Notes under the pieces: generated by a model
The model's input: the letters and a program-made list of their open reading frames with translations, nothing else
Databases searched by the model: none
What the model was told of the DNA's origin: nothing
Shown here: positions 42,032 through 51,842 of the stretch, piece after piece
How the letters are laid out: each line of letters opens with the position of its first letter
How positions within the stretch are numbered: the first letter of the stretch is position 1
Translations under genes and position numbers: made by a program
Source: Pseudomonas sp. PB106
GTDB taxonomy: Bacteria; Pseudomonadota; Gammaproteobacteria; Pseudomonadales; Pseudomonadaceae
NCBI RefSeq assembly: GCF_009764645.1
Contig: NZ_RWIM01000066.1
Span: 1 to 64,000 of the forward strand
Direction: 5' to 3'
Length of the DNA: 64,000 nucleotides

Positions 42032-42325
42032 ATGTCCAACGAAGTGATCAATACGGTACAGGTGCAGGCTGCCACGGGCCGCTCGGAGGAACTGGGCAGG
42101 CAACTGCAGAGGATCGTCGAAACCCTGCGCGAAACGCCGGGCTGCGATTCCTACCTGGTCGACCGCTGCCCCGAGGACAGCCACCGCTGGACGGTCAGTG
42201 CACGCTGGCAGTCGGAAGCGGCGATGCAGGCGCATTTCAACCGGCCCGAGGCGCAGGGGTTTATTGATTTGATCGATAGTCGGTTGGCCAATAGTGTGGA
42301 CTTCAACAGCTTTCCCATCGTCTGA
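42032..42325 (+). CDS. Antibiotic biosynthesis monooxygenase (ABM)-fold protein, YgiN-like
   Basis: A 97-residue cytoplasmic protein with a single ABM ferredoxin-like domain: GRSEELGRQLQRIVETLRETPGCDSYLVDR and WTVSARWQSEAAMQAHFN, the latter holding the typical W...S..A...H pattern. Such proteins are cofactor-free quinol or small-aromatic monooxygenases, or heme-handling relatives. CAGGAG lies 9 nt before the ATG. It follows the MocR gene by 123 bp in the same direction and may belong to its target set (inference). Confidence 0.85.
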   Translation: MSNEVINTVQVQAATGRSEELGRQLQRIVETLRETPGCDSYLVDRCPEDSHRWTVSARWQSEAAMQAHFNRPEAQGFIDLIDSRLANSVDFNSFPIV

Positions 42326-42331
42326 TCTGGC

Positions 42332-42428
42332 GCCATCGCTGGCAAGCCAGCTCCCACAGGTTTTGTGTCGTTCATTAAATTATCGAACGACGCTGAACCC
42401 TGTGGGAGCCTGGCTTGCCAGCGATGGC
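42332..42428. repeat. Inverted REP pair
   Basis: GCCATCGCTGGCAAGCCAGC and an inverted copy with one inserted C; the same family as 14291. Confidence 0.85.
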
Positions 42429-42548
42429 GTACTCAAACACGCTGAATAACTTCCAATTGGTCACCTGATCTTCCCGAATATTGGCCGTTTGATTACCCAA
42501 CCTCGCGGACTACTGTGATTGCATCTTAACCCTCACAGGTATCCCGCC

Positions 42549-42953
42549 ATGAAACGCCATACCTTGCTCGCCTCTGCCCTGGCCCTGAGCCTCTGCACCT
42601 CCGCCGTCTTCGCCCACGACCCCTCGGAAAAAATCACCGTCCTCCAAGACCAGATGCTGAAAAACGCACCCGGCAAAAAAGCCATGATGATCGAGGTCGA
42701 CTACAAACCTGGCCAGTCCTCCATCGCCCACAAACACGACGGCACCGCGATGGCTTACGTGCTCGAAGGCGAAGTGATCTCTCAGGTGAAAGGCGAACAG
42801 GCGATCACGTACAAGAAGGGTCAGTTCTGGTATGAACCGGCCGGCTCCGAACATTTGGTCTCGAAAAACGCCAGCAAAACCAAGCCGGCCAAGTTGCTGG
42901 TGTTCATGGTGCTGTCGCCGGATGAGCAAGTGCTGATCCCGCTGAAAAACTGA
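42549..42953 (+). CDS. Exported cupin-domain protein
   Basis: A 134-residue periplasmic protein. ATG 42549 gives the signal peptide MKRHTLLASALALSLCTSAVFA. The cupin barrel shows motif 1 (AHKHDGTAMAYVLEGEV, with metal-ligand-type His-x-His and Glu) and motif 2 (YEPAGSEHLVSKN, with His). The fold suits a small metal-binding enzyme or sensor. The substrate is unknown. It is followed at 24 bp by a strong terminator, so it is monocistronic. Confidence 0.85.
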   Translation: MKRHTLLASALALSLCTSAVFAHDPSEKITVLQDQMLKNAPGKKAMMIEVDYKPGQSSIAHKHDGTAMAYVLEGEVISQVKGEQAITYKKGQFWYEPAGSEHLVSKNASKTKPAKLLVFMVLSPDEQVLIPLKN

Positions 42954-42976
42954 TGGTTGTTTAGCCAGCCATAAAT

Positions 42977-43010
42977 AAAAAGGCGCAAATCGATGATTTG
43001 CGCCTTTTTA
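42977..43010 (+). terminator. Rho-independent terminator of the cupin gene
   Basis: AAAAAGGCGCAAATC, a short loop, GATTTGCGCCTTTTT. The A-run and T-run make it potentially bidirectional. Confidence 0.88.
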
Positions 43011-43182
43011 TATCCCGATGCAATTAACCGGATCGGGTTACAGCAAATAAAACTATTCAACTCAAAACCAGACAGCAAATTGTCAGGTTATTTACAACGC
43101 GGCGGGTTTAGTCTGAATTAACTGTCATCATTGATGACAACTTGAAACTTTCCGACTGATGTTGTTTCACGGGAGAAACACC

Positions 43183-43896
43183 ATGAAACTTGCGTTTGCC
43201 AGTGTGTTGGCTATATCGGTTTTAACCTTGTCCGCGTGCTCGGTCCCTACGGCCCCGAGAGCAGTCTCATCTCTGGATACTTTGCTGCCCCATCCGACCG
43301 GCCGCAGCAGCGCCACTCAGGTCAAAAGCGGTCCCGGCGTATCGCTCGGCGTGGTCTACAGCCCCAGCACCCAGACCAATCGCGAATACCTGCGCGACTA
43401 TCAGGCCAACGCCGGCACCGGTTTCGGCCAGAGCCTGCTGGTGCAGCCGATCCACGACGCCTACGTCGCCAGTTCGAAACCGGACATGGCCGTGGAATGG
43501 GTGAATGCCTCGCTGCAACGCCAGTTCGGTTCGGTGACGGTGTATCCAGACATGCAAAGCCTGCGTGCGGCCAGACCGGATGTGACGGCGATCATCGACA
43601 CTCACAGCCAGTTGATTACCTCGCGCAGCTCCGATATCAAGGCCGATGTCAGTGCCGATTTTTATGATGCGCAGTTGAACTATATCGGCACGGCGAAAGG
43701 TTCGGACGCACGGGAACTGACGCCGGTGTGGGCGGACTTCAAACGTTCGGAAGAGATTGTGGCGGATATTAATCAGCAGCAGGATGTGCAAGTTCGGGCG
43801 CTGCAGAAGTTTGACCAATCGCTCAACAATTTAGTCGCAAGGCCTGCGGATAAAGTGTCGATGCTCGATAATAAACAAGGTCAGAAGTTGTATTGA
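43183..43896 (+). CDS. Lipoprotein of unknown function
   Basis: A 237-residue exported lipoprotein: MKLAFASVLAISVLTLSAC ends in a lipobox with Cys19, and Ser at +2 favours the outer membrane. The ATG is preceded by GGGAGA. The mature part is alpha/beta with VSLGVVYSPSTQTNREYLRDY, then an IIDTHSQLITSRSSDIKADVSADFYD-like region (residues about 138-165). No family I can name. It is conserved-looking with host-like codon use. Confidence 0.75.
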   Translation: MKLAFASVLAISVLTLSACSVPTAPRAVSSLDTLLPHPTGRSSATQVKSGPGVSLGVVYSPSTQTNREYLRDYQANAGTGFGQSLLVQPIHDAYVASSKPDMAVEWVNASLQRQFGSVTVYPDMQSLRAARPDVTAIIDTHSQLITSRSSDIKADVSADFYDAQLNYIGTAKGSDARELTPVWADFKRSEEIVADINQQQDVQVRALQKFDQSLNNLVARPADKVSMLDNKQGQKLY

Positions 43897-43903
43897 ATGT
43901 ATT

Positions 43904-43986
43904 GGCCTCATCGCTGGCAAGCCAGCTCCCACAGGTATTGTGGTGCACCCGATCCTTGTGGGAGCTGGCTTGCCAGCGATGAGGCC
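43904..43986. repeat. Inverted REP pair
   Basis: GGCCTCATCGCTGGCAAGCC and a perfect inverted copy; the same family as 14291 and 51564. Confidence 0.9.
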
Positions 43987-44014
43987 ATAACAGCCAGTAA
44001 AAAAACTTCAGACA

Positions 44015-44048
44015 TAAAAAAGCCCCGGCATCTCACGACACCGGGGCT
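44015..44048 (-). terminator. Rho-independent terminator of gdhB
   Basis: Minus-strand AGCCCCGG...CCGGGGCT followed by six T residues, 19 nt beyond the gdhB stop. Confidence 0.88.
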
Positions 44049-44066
44049 TTCTCATTCAGCGACTAC

Positions 44067-47000
44067 TTACGCCAGTTCAAGCTCGGCATTCGCAGCAACA
44101 GCAGGCGCGACCGCTTGCCCGCTCAACGCCAGGTCGAGCAGTTCACGGTTGGCCACCGCATACATGGCGTAGTCCGTGCCGCTTGCCGCACGGATTTCCA
44201 CCAGCATGGCGCGCCAGCGCGAGATCATGCTTTCGTGCTGTTCCATCCACAGCGCCAAGCGTGCTTCCACGTCCTGAGTGCCGTCGCCCTGTTGCAGGAC
44301 GGAGATGGTGATCGCCCGTTGCTGCCAGTCGACATCGTCACGGAACGCTTCACGGGCCAGGGCTTGCCAGTTGTTTTCAACCGGCAGCGCGCTGATCTGT
44401 TGCAGGTACCAGGTGATGTCCAGCGCACTGCCCACGGCGAAGTAAGCCTTGGCCACTTCAGCAGGATTCTGGCCAGTCACGTCGGAGGCTTCGATGATCG
44501 GCAGCAAGGTGTACAGGTGCGAGGTGCCCGCAACCATACGCGCCAGCAATTCCGGTACACCGGCTTCGACGTACGCCTGATAACGCGCCTGCCAGTTTTC
44601 ACGGATTTCGCCGCTCAGCAGTTCGTCGAGTTTCAGGCCCAGCTCTTTCAGGTGCGGACCGAAATGCGCGACGTCACGGGCAGCGTTCTGCTCGTTGCGG
44701 CGGGCACGCAGGAACCAGCGCGTAGCGCGACGGCCCAGGCGCATCAGCTCGTCCATCAGCTCCAGCTGTACGTCAGCACTGACTTGGTAGTCCAGCGCTT
44801 CGATCTGACGGAACCAGTGCGGGAGGTGGAAGATGTCGCGCACGATCACATAAGCGCCAGCCACGTTCGCCGGGCTCATGCCGGTCGACTCTTTGAGTCG
44901 TTGAACGAAGGTGATGCCCATGTGGTTGACCAGGTCGTTGGCGATCTGGGTGCTGACGATCTCGCGCTTCAGACGGTGACGACGCATGGCTTCGGAGAAC
45001 TTGCTGACCAGGCTCGGCGGGAACGCCGTTTCCATGTCGCGGGTCAGGTAATCGTCGTCCGGCACCAAGGAGCCCAGCAGCTGCTCTTTGAGGTCGATTT
45101 TGCTGTAAGAGATCAGCACCGACAGCTCAGGACGGGTCAGACCGTGGCCCTCAGCAATGCGCTCGTTGATCTGCTCTTCGGTCGGCAGGAACTCGATGGC
45201 ACGGTCCAGCTTGCCACGGCCTTCCAGATCGCCCATCAGACGCTTGTACTCAGCGATGCGCGCATAAGCGCGACGTGCCGCCAGGGACAGCGCCTGAGTC
45301 TGCTTGTAGTTGTTGCCCAGCACCAGATTGCCGACTTCGTCGGTCATGCTCGCCAGCAACTGGTTGCGTTGCTTGTCGGTCATGTCACCGGCCTGAACCA
45401 CTTCGTTCAGCAGGATCTTGATGTTCACTTCGTGGTCGGAGCAGTCCACGCCACCGGCGTTGTCGATGAAGTCGGTGTTGGAACCGCCGCCATTCAGACC
45501 GAATTCCACACGCCCCAATTGGGTCATGCCGAGGTTACCGCCCTCGCCCACCACTTTGCAGCGCAGCTCGTTGCCGTTGACGCGCAGGGCGTCGTTGGCC
45601 TTGTCGCCGACGTCAGCGTGGCTTTCGGTGCTGGCCTTGACGTAAGTACCGATACCGCCGTTCCACAGCAGATCCACTGGCGCCTTGAGCAAGGCGTTCA
45701 GCAGTTCGGTCGGGGTCAGCTTGTCAGCCTTGATGTCGAAACGTTCCTGCATCTGCGGGGAAATCGCGATGCTCTTCGCGCTGCGCGAGAAGATACCGCC
45801 ACCTTCGGACATGATGCTGGTGTCGTAGTCGGTCCAGGCCGAACGCGGCAGGTCGAACATGCGCTGACGCTCGACGAAACTGGTTGCCGGGTTCGGGTTT
45901 GGATCGATGAAGATGTGCAAGTGGTTGAAGGCCGCGACCAGTTGCAGCTTGTCGGACATCAACAGGCCGTTACCGAACACGTCACCGGCCATGTCGCCGA
46001 CGCCCACTACGGTGATGCTGTCTTCCTGAACATTGATGCCGCGCTCGCGGAAGTGACGTTGTACGCCGACCCACGCGCCTTTGGCGGTAATGCCCATTTT
46101 CTTGTGGTCGTAACCGGCCGAACCACCCGACGCAAACGCGTCACCCAGCCAGAAGCCGTAATCGATGGCGATGCCGTTGGCGATGTCGGAGAAGGTTGCA
46201 GTGCCCTTGTCCGCTGCCACTACCAGGTACGGGTCGTCATCGTCGTGGCGCACCACGTTCAATGGCGGCACCAGCGCGCCGTCTTTCAGGTTGTCGGTGA
46301 TGTCCAACAGACCGGAAATGAAGATGCGGTAGCAGGCGATGCCTTCGGCCGCAATCTCGTCACGGCTGCCGCCCAGTGGCAGGCGACGCGGCAGGAAGCC
46401 GCCCTTCGCACCCACTGGCACGATGACCGAGTTCTTCACTTGTTGAGCTTTTACCAGGCCGAGGACTTCGGTACGGAAGTCTTCTTCACGGTCGGACCAG
46501 CGCAGACCGCCGCGAGCGACGTTACCGAAGCGCAGGTGCACGCCTTCAACGCGCGGCGAGTAAACGAAGATTTCGAACTTCGGCACTGGCTTCGGCAGTT
46601 CAGGGATCGCGTGCGGGTTGAACTTGAAGCTGAAGTACGACTTGTTCTGGCCGTTGGCATCAGTCTGATAGAAGTTGGTGCGCAGGGTCGCTTTGATCAG
46701 GTCGAGGTAACGACGCAGGATGCGGTCTTCGTTGAGCACCTGGACGTCGTCCAGTGCGGTCAGAATCGCCTGTTCCAGACGCTGTTGCTTGTCTTCCAGA
46801 TCTTCGTCGCTGAGCTTGCGTGCCAGATAGAAGCGGGTCTTGAACAACCGGGTCAGCTCGCGAGCGATGTCGGTGTGGTTGTTCAGGGTGCTGGCGATGT
46901 AACCCAGATCGAAGCCCAGACGAATCTGCTTCAGGTAACGCGCGTAAGCACGCAGCAGCGCCACGTCGCGCCATGGCAGGCCGGCGGTCAGCACCAGACG

Positions 47001-48962
47001 GTTGAACGCATCGTTCTCGGCGTCGCCACGAACGATGTGGACGAACGCGTCTTGCAGGGTGTCGTTGAGTTGCTGGATGTCGAGGTCGAGACCTTCAGCG
47101 GCGGTGAACGCGAAGTCGTGAATCCAGAACTCGCGGCCATTGGTGTGACGCAGGCGATACGGGAATTCACCCAGTACGCGCAGGCCGAGGTTTTCCAGGA
47201 TCGGCAGCACGTCGGACAGCGCCAGCGGCGTGTCGGCGTGGTACAGCTTGCAATGCAGCTCGCGCTGGCCGGAGACCTGACCGAGCGGCTGATAGAAGCT
47301 CATCACCAGCGGATTTTTTTCGTTGAGGCTTAGCAGATGCTGCATGTCGACCACGGCCGAATGCGCAGCGAAACGCTCACGGTAGCCGGCCGGGAAGCCT
47401 TTCGGGAAATCCGCCAGCACGTTGGTGCCGTGGGCTTCGCCGAAGCTTTCGACGGTCAGTGCGGCGTAATCGTCCTGCCAGCTGCGGCAGGCTTGCACGA
47501 CTTCTTTTTCCAGCAGCACCGGGTCGATGTCGAGACGGTTTTTCGGGTCGACACGCAGGATCAACTGCACGCGCGCCAGTACCGACTCGGAGAAGAACGT
47601 CCAGAATTCGCAATCGGAAGCCTTCAGGCGCTCCATCAGCACTTGCTGGATTTTCTGGCGAACTTCGGTGGAGTAGATGTCGCGCGGCACGTAGGCCAGG
47701 CAGTAGCAGAAACGACCGTACGGGTCTTTGCGCAGGAACACGCGGATCTTGTTGCGTTCCTGGATCTGCACGATCGACATCACGGTGGTGAACAGTTCGT
47801 CGACCGGGGTCTGGAACAGGTCATCACGCGGCAATACTTCAAGCACCTGCGCCAGTTCCTTGCCCAGGTGAGCCTTGGACTGGAAGCCGGAGCGGGTTTC
47901 GATTTCTTCGACCTTACGGCGGATGAACGGGATGACCCGCACGCTCTCGCCATACACCGAGGAGGTGTACAGGCCCATGAAACGGTGTTCCTTGATGACT
48001 TTGCCGTCGGCGTCGATTTCACGGATCGACACGTAATCCGGGTAAGCCGGACGGTGCACACGGCTCGGGTGCGCAGCCTTGGCGAACGACAGCAGGGTCG
48101 GTTCGCGCAGGTAGGCAACGGCGTAGTCTTCGATGCGCAGGTCTTCGTAGGTCAGGCCGGTGCGCAGCAGTTTGGTCAGGCCGAGGAAGGAGTTCTGGTC
48201 GTACTCGATGTGGCCGCCATCGGCCTGATCGGTAACCACGAATTCTTCGTAGCCCAGGAAGGTGAAGTGGTTGCCCACCAGCCATTCCAGGAAGCTTTTG
48301 ATTTCGTTCTTTTCGTCGGCATCAATGGCAAATGCACTGTTGTCGAGCTGGGTGAGGATGTCCTGCACCTTGGCTTTCATCGGTTCGAAATCGGCGACCG
48401 CGACGCGGACTTCACCGAGAACCTGTTCCAGCTCTTTGCTCAGCACATTCAGTTCGGCCGCGTTGGCGCAGCGGTCGATTTCCAGGTACATCAGCGATTC
48501 GTGCAGAACGCCTTCGCCGGTGCTGCCCTTCGGCAGGATTTCCAGCAACTCGCCCTTGCTGCCACGGCGCACGCTGAGCACGGTGGTTTGCAGGGTGTGG
48601 ATGCTGTAGCCGCGACGGTTCAGTTCGGTACGAACCGAGTCGACCAGAAATGGCAGGTCATGGTGCAGAACTTCGACCGCAGTGTGGGTCGACTGCCAGC
48701 CATGACGCTCGTAATCAGGGTTGTAGACGCGCACTTGCGGTTGCGCGTGATCGAAGCGCTCAAGCAGGCGCCACGCGGAAAGAGTACAGCCAGCGAGGTC
48801 GGAGAGGCGACGTTGAGTCAGCTCGTCCAGAGAAATGATGCCGAAGAATTGTTCAGCGAACAGCGCCACTTGTGGCAGTGCCTGTTCACTGATGTGCTGC
48901 GCCAGTGCCGCTTGCAGTTGGTGCTGGAAGTCGGCTTTGCTGGCTGCGGTGAAGAACGCCAT
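44067..48962 (-). CDS. gdhB: NAD-specific glutamate dehydrogenase, large 180-kDa type
   Basis: A 1631-residue cytoplasmic enzyme that deaminates glutamate to 2-oxoglutarate with NAD+, feeding the TCA cycle during amino-acid catabolism. ATG 48962 (MAFFTAASK) replaces the longer frame, which runs through leader sequence. A long N-terminal regulatory region with ACT-like segments (LPFLVDSVRTELNRRGYSIH; FTFLGYEEF) precedes the catalytic core at about 720-1200. The core shows RGGLRWSDR, KNSVIVPVGAKGGF, the NAD-loop SVTVVGVGDMAGDVFGNG-like ITVVGVGDMAGDVFGNG and NAGGVDCSDHEVNIKILL. The C-terminal helical region completes the L_180 family. Monocistronic, with its own terminator. Confidence 0.96.
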   Translation of the reverse strand: MAFFTAASKADFQHQLQAALAQHISEQALPQVALFAEQFFGIISLDELTQRRLSDLAGCTLSAWRLLERFDHAQPQVRVYNPDYERHGWQSTHTAVEVLHHDLPFLVDSVRTELNRRGYSIHTLQTTVLSVRRGSKGELLEILPKGSTGEGVLHESLMYLEIDRCANAAELNVLSKELEQVLGEVRVAVADFEPMKAKVQDILTQLDNSAFAIDADEKNEIKSFLEWLVGNHFTFLGYEEFVVTDQADGGHIEYDQNSFLGLTKLLRTGLTYEDLRIEDYAVAYLREPTLLSFAKAAHPSRVHRPAYPDYVSIREIDADGKVIKEHRFMGLYTSSVYGESVRVIPFIRRKVEEIETRSGFQSKAHLGKELAQVLEVLPRDDLFQTPVDELFTTVMSIVQIQERNKIRVFLRKDPYGRFCYCLAYVPRDIYSTEVRQKIQQVLMERLKASDCEFWTFFSESVLARVQLILRVDPKNRLDIDPVLLEKEVVQACRSWQDDYAALTVESFGEAHGTNVLADFPKGFPAGYRERFAAHSAVVDMQHLLSLNEKNPLVMSFYQPLGQVSGQRELHCKLYHADTPLALSDVLPILENLGLRVLGEFPYRLRHTNGREFWIHDFAFTAAEGLDLDIQQLNDTLQDAFVHIVRGDAENDAFNRLVLTAGLPWRDVALLRAYARYLKQIRLGFDLGYIASTLNNHTDIARELTRLFKTRFYLARKLSDEDLEDKQQRLEQAILTALDDVQVLNEDRILRRYLDLIKATLRTNFYQTDANGQNKSYFSFKFNPHAIPELPKPVPKFEIFVYSPRVEGVHLRFGNVARGGLRWSDREEDFRTEVLGLVKAQQVKNSVIVPVGAKGGFLPRRLPLGGSRDEIAAEGIACYRIFISGLLDITDNLKDGALVPPLNVVRHDDDDPYLVVAADKGTATFSDIANGIAIDYGFWLGDAFASGGSAGYDHKKMGITAKGAWVGVQRHFRERGINVQEDSITVVGVGDMAGDVFGNGLLMSDKLQLVAAFNHLHIFIDPNPNPATSFVERQRMFDLPRSAWTDYDTSIMSEGGGIFSRSAKSIAISPQMQERFDIKADKLTPTELLNALLKAPVDLLWNGGIGTYVKASTESHADVGDKANDALRVNGNELRCKVVGEGGNLGMTQLGRVEFGLNGGGSNTDFIDNAGGVDCSDHEVNIKILLNEVVQAGDMTDKQRNQLLASMTDEVGNLVLGNNYKQTQALSLAARRAYARIAEYKRLMGDLEGRGKLDRAIEFLPTEEQINERIAEGHGLTRPELSVLISYSKIDLKEQLLGSLVPDDDYLTRDMETAFPPSLVSKFSEAMRRHRLKREIVSTQIANDLVNHMGITFVQRLKESTGMSPANVAGAYVIVRDIFHLPHWFRQIEALDYQVSADVQLELMDELMRLGRRATRWFLRARRNEQNAARDVAHFGPHLKELGLKLDELLSGEIRENWQARYQAYVEAGVPELLARMVAGTSHLYTLLPIIEASDVTGQNPAEVAKAYFAVGSALDITWYLQQISALPVENNWQALAREAFRDDVDWQQRAITISVLQQGDGTQDVEARLALWMEQHESMISRWRAMLVEIRAASGTDYAMYAVANRELLDLALSGQAVAPAVAANAELELA

Positions 48963-49372
48963 CTGTGGTACTCCGCTTAAGCTTGTTATTGATGGAAAGC
49001 GTCGCGTGCAACACCCCTTTCGGGGCTTGTGTCGCCCTGTTCCTGATTCTCGGGCAGAGGAAACAGGGAGACAGGTGGGTGAAGCTGGACGAGACACTGA
49101 GGTCACATTCACCTTCCATTGAATGAGCATCTGCAAAAGCGACTGCCAGGGTCGCCGGCAATGCCTTTACGGGTGCTCATCCGTTGCGCAGCTTAAAGGG
49201 TGCGACAATGTGTCTGCTTGCGGTGCTGCGACATATTCGGTCATTGGCACGTAAACAAAGGCCTGTGCAACGTTAAACACTAGCAGCCACGAGGAAAAAT
49301 GACCGCCCGAGCGCCCGGTTTTACGGGACTTTCGTGCCAGAAACAGCCTACGCGACGCTACATATCCAGAAA
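48963..49372. other. Leader/promoter region of gdhB
   Basis: About 410 bases with no convincing gene. The open frame continuing upstream of the gdhB start is GC-rich chance coding. No riboswitch or clear operator was recognised. Confidence 0.5.
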
Positions 49373-49373
49373 C

Positions 49374-49408
49374 GAAAACGCCCAGGGACGTTTAATCGAC
49401 CCTGAGCG
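49374..49408 (-). terminator. Rho-independent terminator of the zinc-ribbon gene
   Basis: Minus-strand CGCTCAGGG, 12-nt loop, CCCTGGGCG, then TTTTCGTTTC. It lies 35 nt past the stop. Confidence 0.75.
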
Positions 49409-49442
49409 TGGCATTGGGTTCAGCAGCTGCGGTTGACGCGGA

Positions 49443-50837
49443 TCAGTCCGGCCAGTCTTCGTAGGCTCTGAATTGGCTGATGGTGGCGCAGTCGTAGCAC
49501 ATGGTTTTGAGGATCAACTTGTCCATGCTGGCGTCGATGTTGCTGGAGTCGCACTCGCGGCAAAACAGCTTCAAATGGCCGATCAGATCACTGTCGAACG
49601 CCGCGCCCGAAAAGAACTGCGGCACCAGTTCGTCGCGCCAGTACATGCCCGGCGATTTGGAAAACCCCGCGCCGCTGTCCTTGAGCACCACGTCGTACAA
49701 CAACCGGTTTAACGCCGATTGCGGTACCCGCGAATCGCGGTGGGCGTTTTTGCGCCAGTTTCGCGTCAGGGCATCCTGCGCGGTGCCGAGCATATTGCGC
49801 GGGATGGTGTTGGACGCGTGGTTGCGCCCTTTGGAATTGCCGGTGGCGTAGAAGTGCGCGGCATTTTTCACCGCCAGACGGGCGAAGTAGTAGAGCTGAC
49901 TCACGGAAAAATCCTGCAAGAGTTGCCCGACCACGGTGTCAGCACGCGCCTCGGCCGTGAACGCGAAACTGACTTCATTGGCCAGCACGCGGATGTATTG
50001 CAGCGACTCTTCCCGGGCCAGATCGAAGATCAATCCGTAGAGTTCGCTCTTCCAGGCAGCCTGAACGTCGCCGGACAATTCATGATAGAGCGCCAGGTAC
50101 AAACTTTCCCGAGTACAACGCGCAGTTCCGCCGAGCGCAACATTGGGCAGCCAGCGCACCGCTGAATAGTCGCTGATACTGCAACCCTCGGTGCGATCAA
50201 AAGCTCTGATGTCAGAACTCGTCGCAACCATTAACACGCCGGCCTCATACAGGCTCTTCAGCCGGTCTTCGCTGGCCTCGGTGGTCATTGCGAGTTGCTC
50301 GTTTCGCGAAGGCGCGCCCAGCGGAGCGATCCATTCGTGCTGGTTGCCACTGCCGTCGTCGAGCAAGGCCAGCAACGTCAGTTTCTGCACAAACCCCAGC
50401 GCCGAATAAGGCACTGCGGGGCACGGCGTACCGTAGCGCGATTCAAGTTCCCGCCGATCTCGCTCGGCCTGCGCCGCCAGTTGTTGCTGATGAACCTTGA
50501 AGCATGCCTGGCAATTACACGCCGTGCGTCGGCCATTCCGGGCGGCCGCAGAATAGCGGTGTTCGCACCGCACGCACTTGAACGGATGACGCTGCGAGAC
50601 CGGCGTGCCCCTCGCGTGCCGGCGCACCCACATAGGCAAATCGCAATAAGGACACTTCAGATCCGGACTGACGATCGGCGGCAGCACTTTGAGCAAACTG
50701 CGGACCGTGGCCGGGATTTGAAACTCGGCCATCAGTGCGGCACTTTTTTCCCCGTCCAGATAGCGCTGGTAAAGCTGCTCGACCAGATCGTCGGACAAGT
50801 GCGCGATCTCCTCTGCGCGCTGGAAATATTGACTCAT
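49443..50837 (-). CDS. Zinc-ribbon protein of unknown function
   Basis: A 464-residue protein with cysteine pairs that look like zinc sites: CPYC...CVRC at about 62-91, CNCQAC at 107-112, and CREC...CYDC near the C-terminus (about 427-452). The N-terminus AHLSDDLVEQLYQRYLDGEK then AALMAEFQIPATVRSLLKVLPP suggests a helix-turn-helix-like segment before the first zinc site, as in some recombinase or transposon-related and regulatory proteins. The central part is helical without known motifs. Weak AAGGA at 9 nt precedes the ATG. It is single-gene, with its own terminator. A DNA- or RNA-binding role is inference. Confidence 0.7.
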   Translation of the reverse strand: MSQYFQRAEEIAHLSDDLVEQLYQRYLDGEKSAALMAEFQIPATVRSLLKVLPPIVSPDLKCPYCDLPMWVRRHARGTPVSQRHPFKCVRCEHRYSAAARNGRRTACNCQACFKVHQQQLAAQAERDRRELESRYGTPCPAVPYSALGFVQKLTLLALLDDGSGNQHEWIAPLGAPSRNEQLAMTTEASEDRLKSLYEAGVLMVATSSDIRAFDRTEGCSISDYSAVRWLPNVALGGTARCTRESLYLALYHELSGDVQAAWKSELYGLIFDLAREESLQYIRVLANEVSFAFTAEARADTVVGQLLQDFSVSQLYYFARLAVKNAAHFYATGNSKGRNHASNTIPRNMLGTAQDALTRNWRKNAHRDSRVPQSALNRLLYDVVLKDSGAGFSKSPGMYWRDELVPQFFSGAAFDSDLIGHLKLFCRECDSSNIDASMDKLILKTMCYDCATISQFRAYEDWPD

Positions 50838-51196
50838 TGAAAGAGGTCCTTTTTTAAGTTTTGTTTACGCACTCCTTTGCGTTCGAATGGCGAAAATAAT
50901 GGCACACATGTCGAGAAAACAAGCGAAAAAGCAGGAAACGTCGATTAAATGCCGAGAGGGAAATTCTCCTGCAACGCCTTAGGAAACTTCACGCTGCGCC
51001 CTAAGACGCATCCGCAGGAAACTTCCTTCTTTATTGATTCTGCCAAGTCTTACGGGCAGCGTTATTACCACTATCAATAACCAAAAATCGCTGCGCAACA
51101 GCTCTTGCCTGCGCAAGGGGCAGCACAAATGCGCCAAGGCTGGCAAAATTGCGCTTTCGATTGCACTTAGCGCCACCTCGGCCAGGAATTCCCCCC
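50838..51196. other. Intergenic region
   Basis: About 360 bases with no gene, no REP unit and no recognisable RNA. It presumably holds the divergent promoters of the zinc-ribbon gene and the small acidic protein gene. Confidence 0.5.
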
Positions 51197-51550
51197 ATGC
51201 AAATGACCACCGCCCTACTCATCGTCAACCCGTGCGATGACGAAGAAGACAACATGGCCATGCTCTGCTGCCACAGCGACAAGGGTGACATGTTCCTGAT
51301 GAGCCGCTACCCGGACGAGGACGAGCTGGAAATCACGCTGGATGGCGAGCCGTCGACGCTGGATGGGGTGAAGGTCACGTTGACGTCGACGCTGTTGAAG
51401 ATCGAGATTGCGGCGGCGGATGCTGATGCTTTGAATGGCGATGATGTGCTGGAGATCAGCTTTAACCCGGACATGGTGGATCTGGATGAGGTTGCTGAGA
51501 CCCTCAAGAATATCCTTGATGGGACCGGTACCTTCATTAACGAAGTTTGA
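51197..51550 (+). CDS. Small acidic protein of unknown function
   Basis: A 117-residue, strongly acidic cytoplasmic protein (MQMTTALLIVNPCDDEEDN; ISFNPDMVDLDEVAETLKNIL). ATG 51197 follows CCAGGAA; a second ATG two codons later is possible. The pattern of beta strands ending in a single helix has no motif I know. It is followed by a REP pair, so it is probably monocistronic. Confidence 0.7.
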   Translation: MQMTTALLIVNPCDDEEDNMAMLCCHSDKGDMFLMSRYPDEDELEITLDGEPSTLDGVKVTLTSTLLKIEIAAADADALNGDDVLEISFNPDMVDLDEVAETLKNILDGTGTFINEV

Positions 51551-51563
51551 TGCCGCCTGGACT

Positions 51564-51666
51564 GGCCTCATCGCTGGCAAGCCAACTCCCACAGGTTTCA
51601 ATGGTATGCATGCGATTTGTGCAACACATCGATCACTGTGGGAGCTGGCTTGCCAGCGATGAGGCC
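51564..51666. repeat. Inverted REP pair
   Basis: GGCCTCATCGCTGGCAAGCC and its inverted copy; the same family as 14291 and 43904. Confidence 0.88.
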
Positions 51667-51842
51667 AGAACCGCCACCTCAACACTCCCCCGGCTACAAA
51701 AATCCAACAATTCCCCCAATCATTTCCCGCACTTTGCGCAAAATGCCGTTAGTCGCCACCCCCTGCGATGGATTAAAGTAACGCCCCCAGCCCCGGCGTT
51801 ATCCGAACGCCGGTGGCCACCCCTTTCCAGGAACAGTCACCG

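Noticed and set aside
44115..48980. Two very long plus-strand open frames opposite gdhB (1072 and 547 codons)
   Set aside because: Shadow frames of a strongly codon-biased gene on the other strand; the gdhB product is unmistakable.
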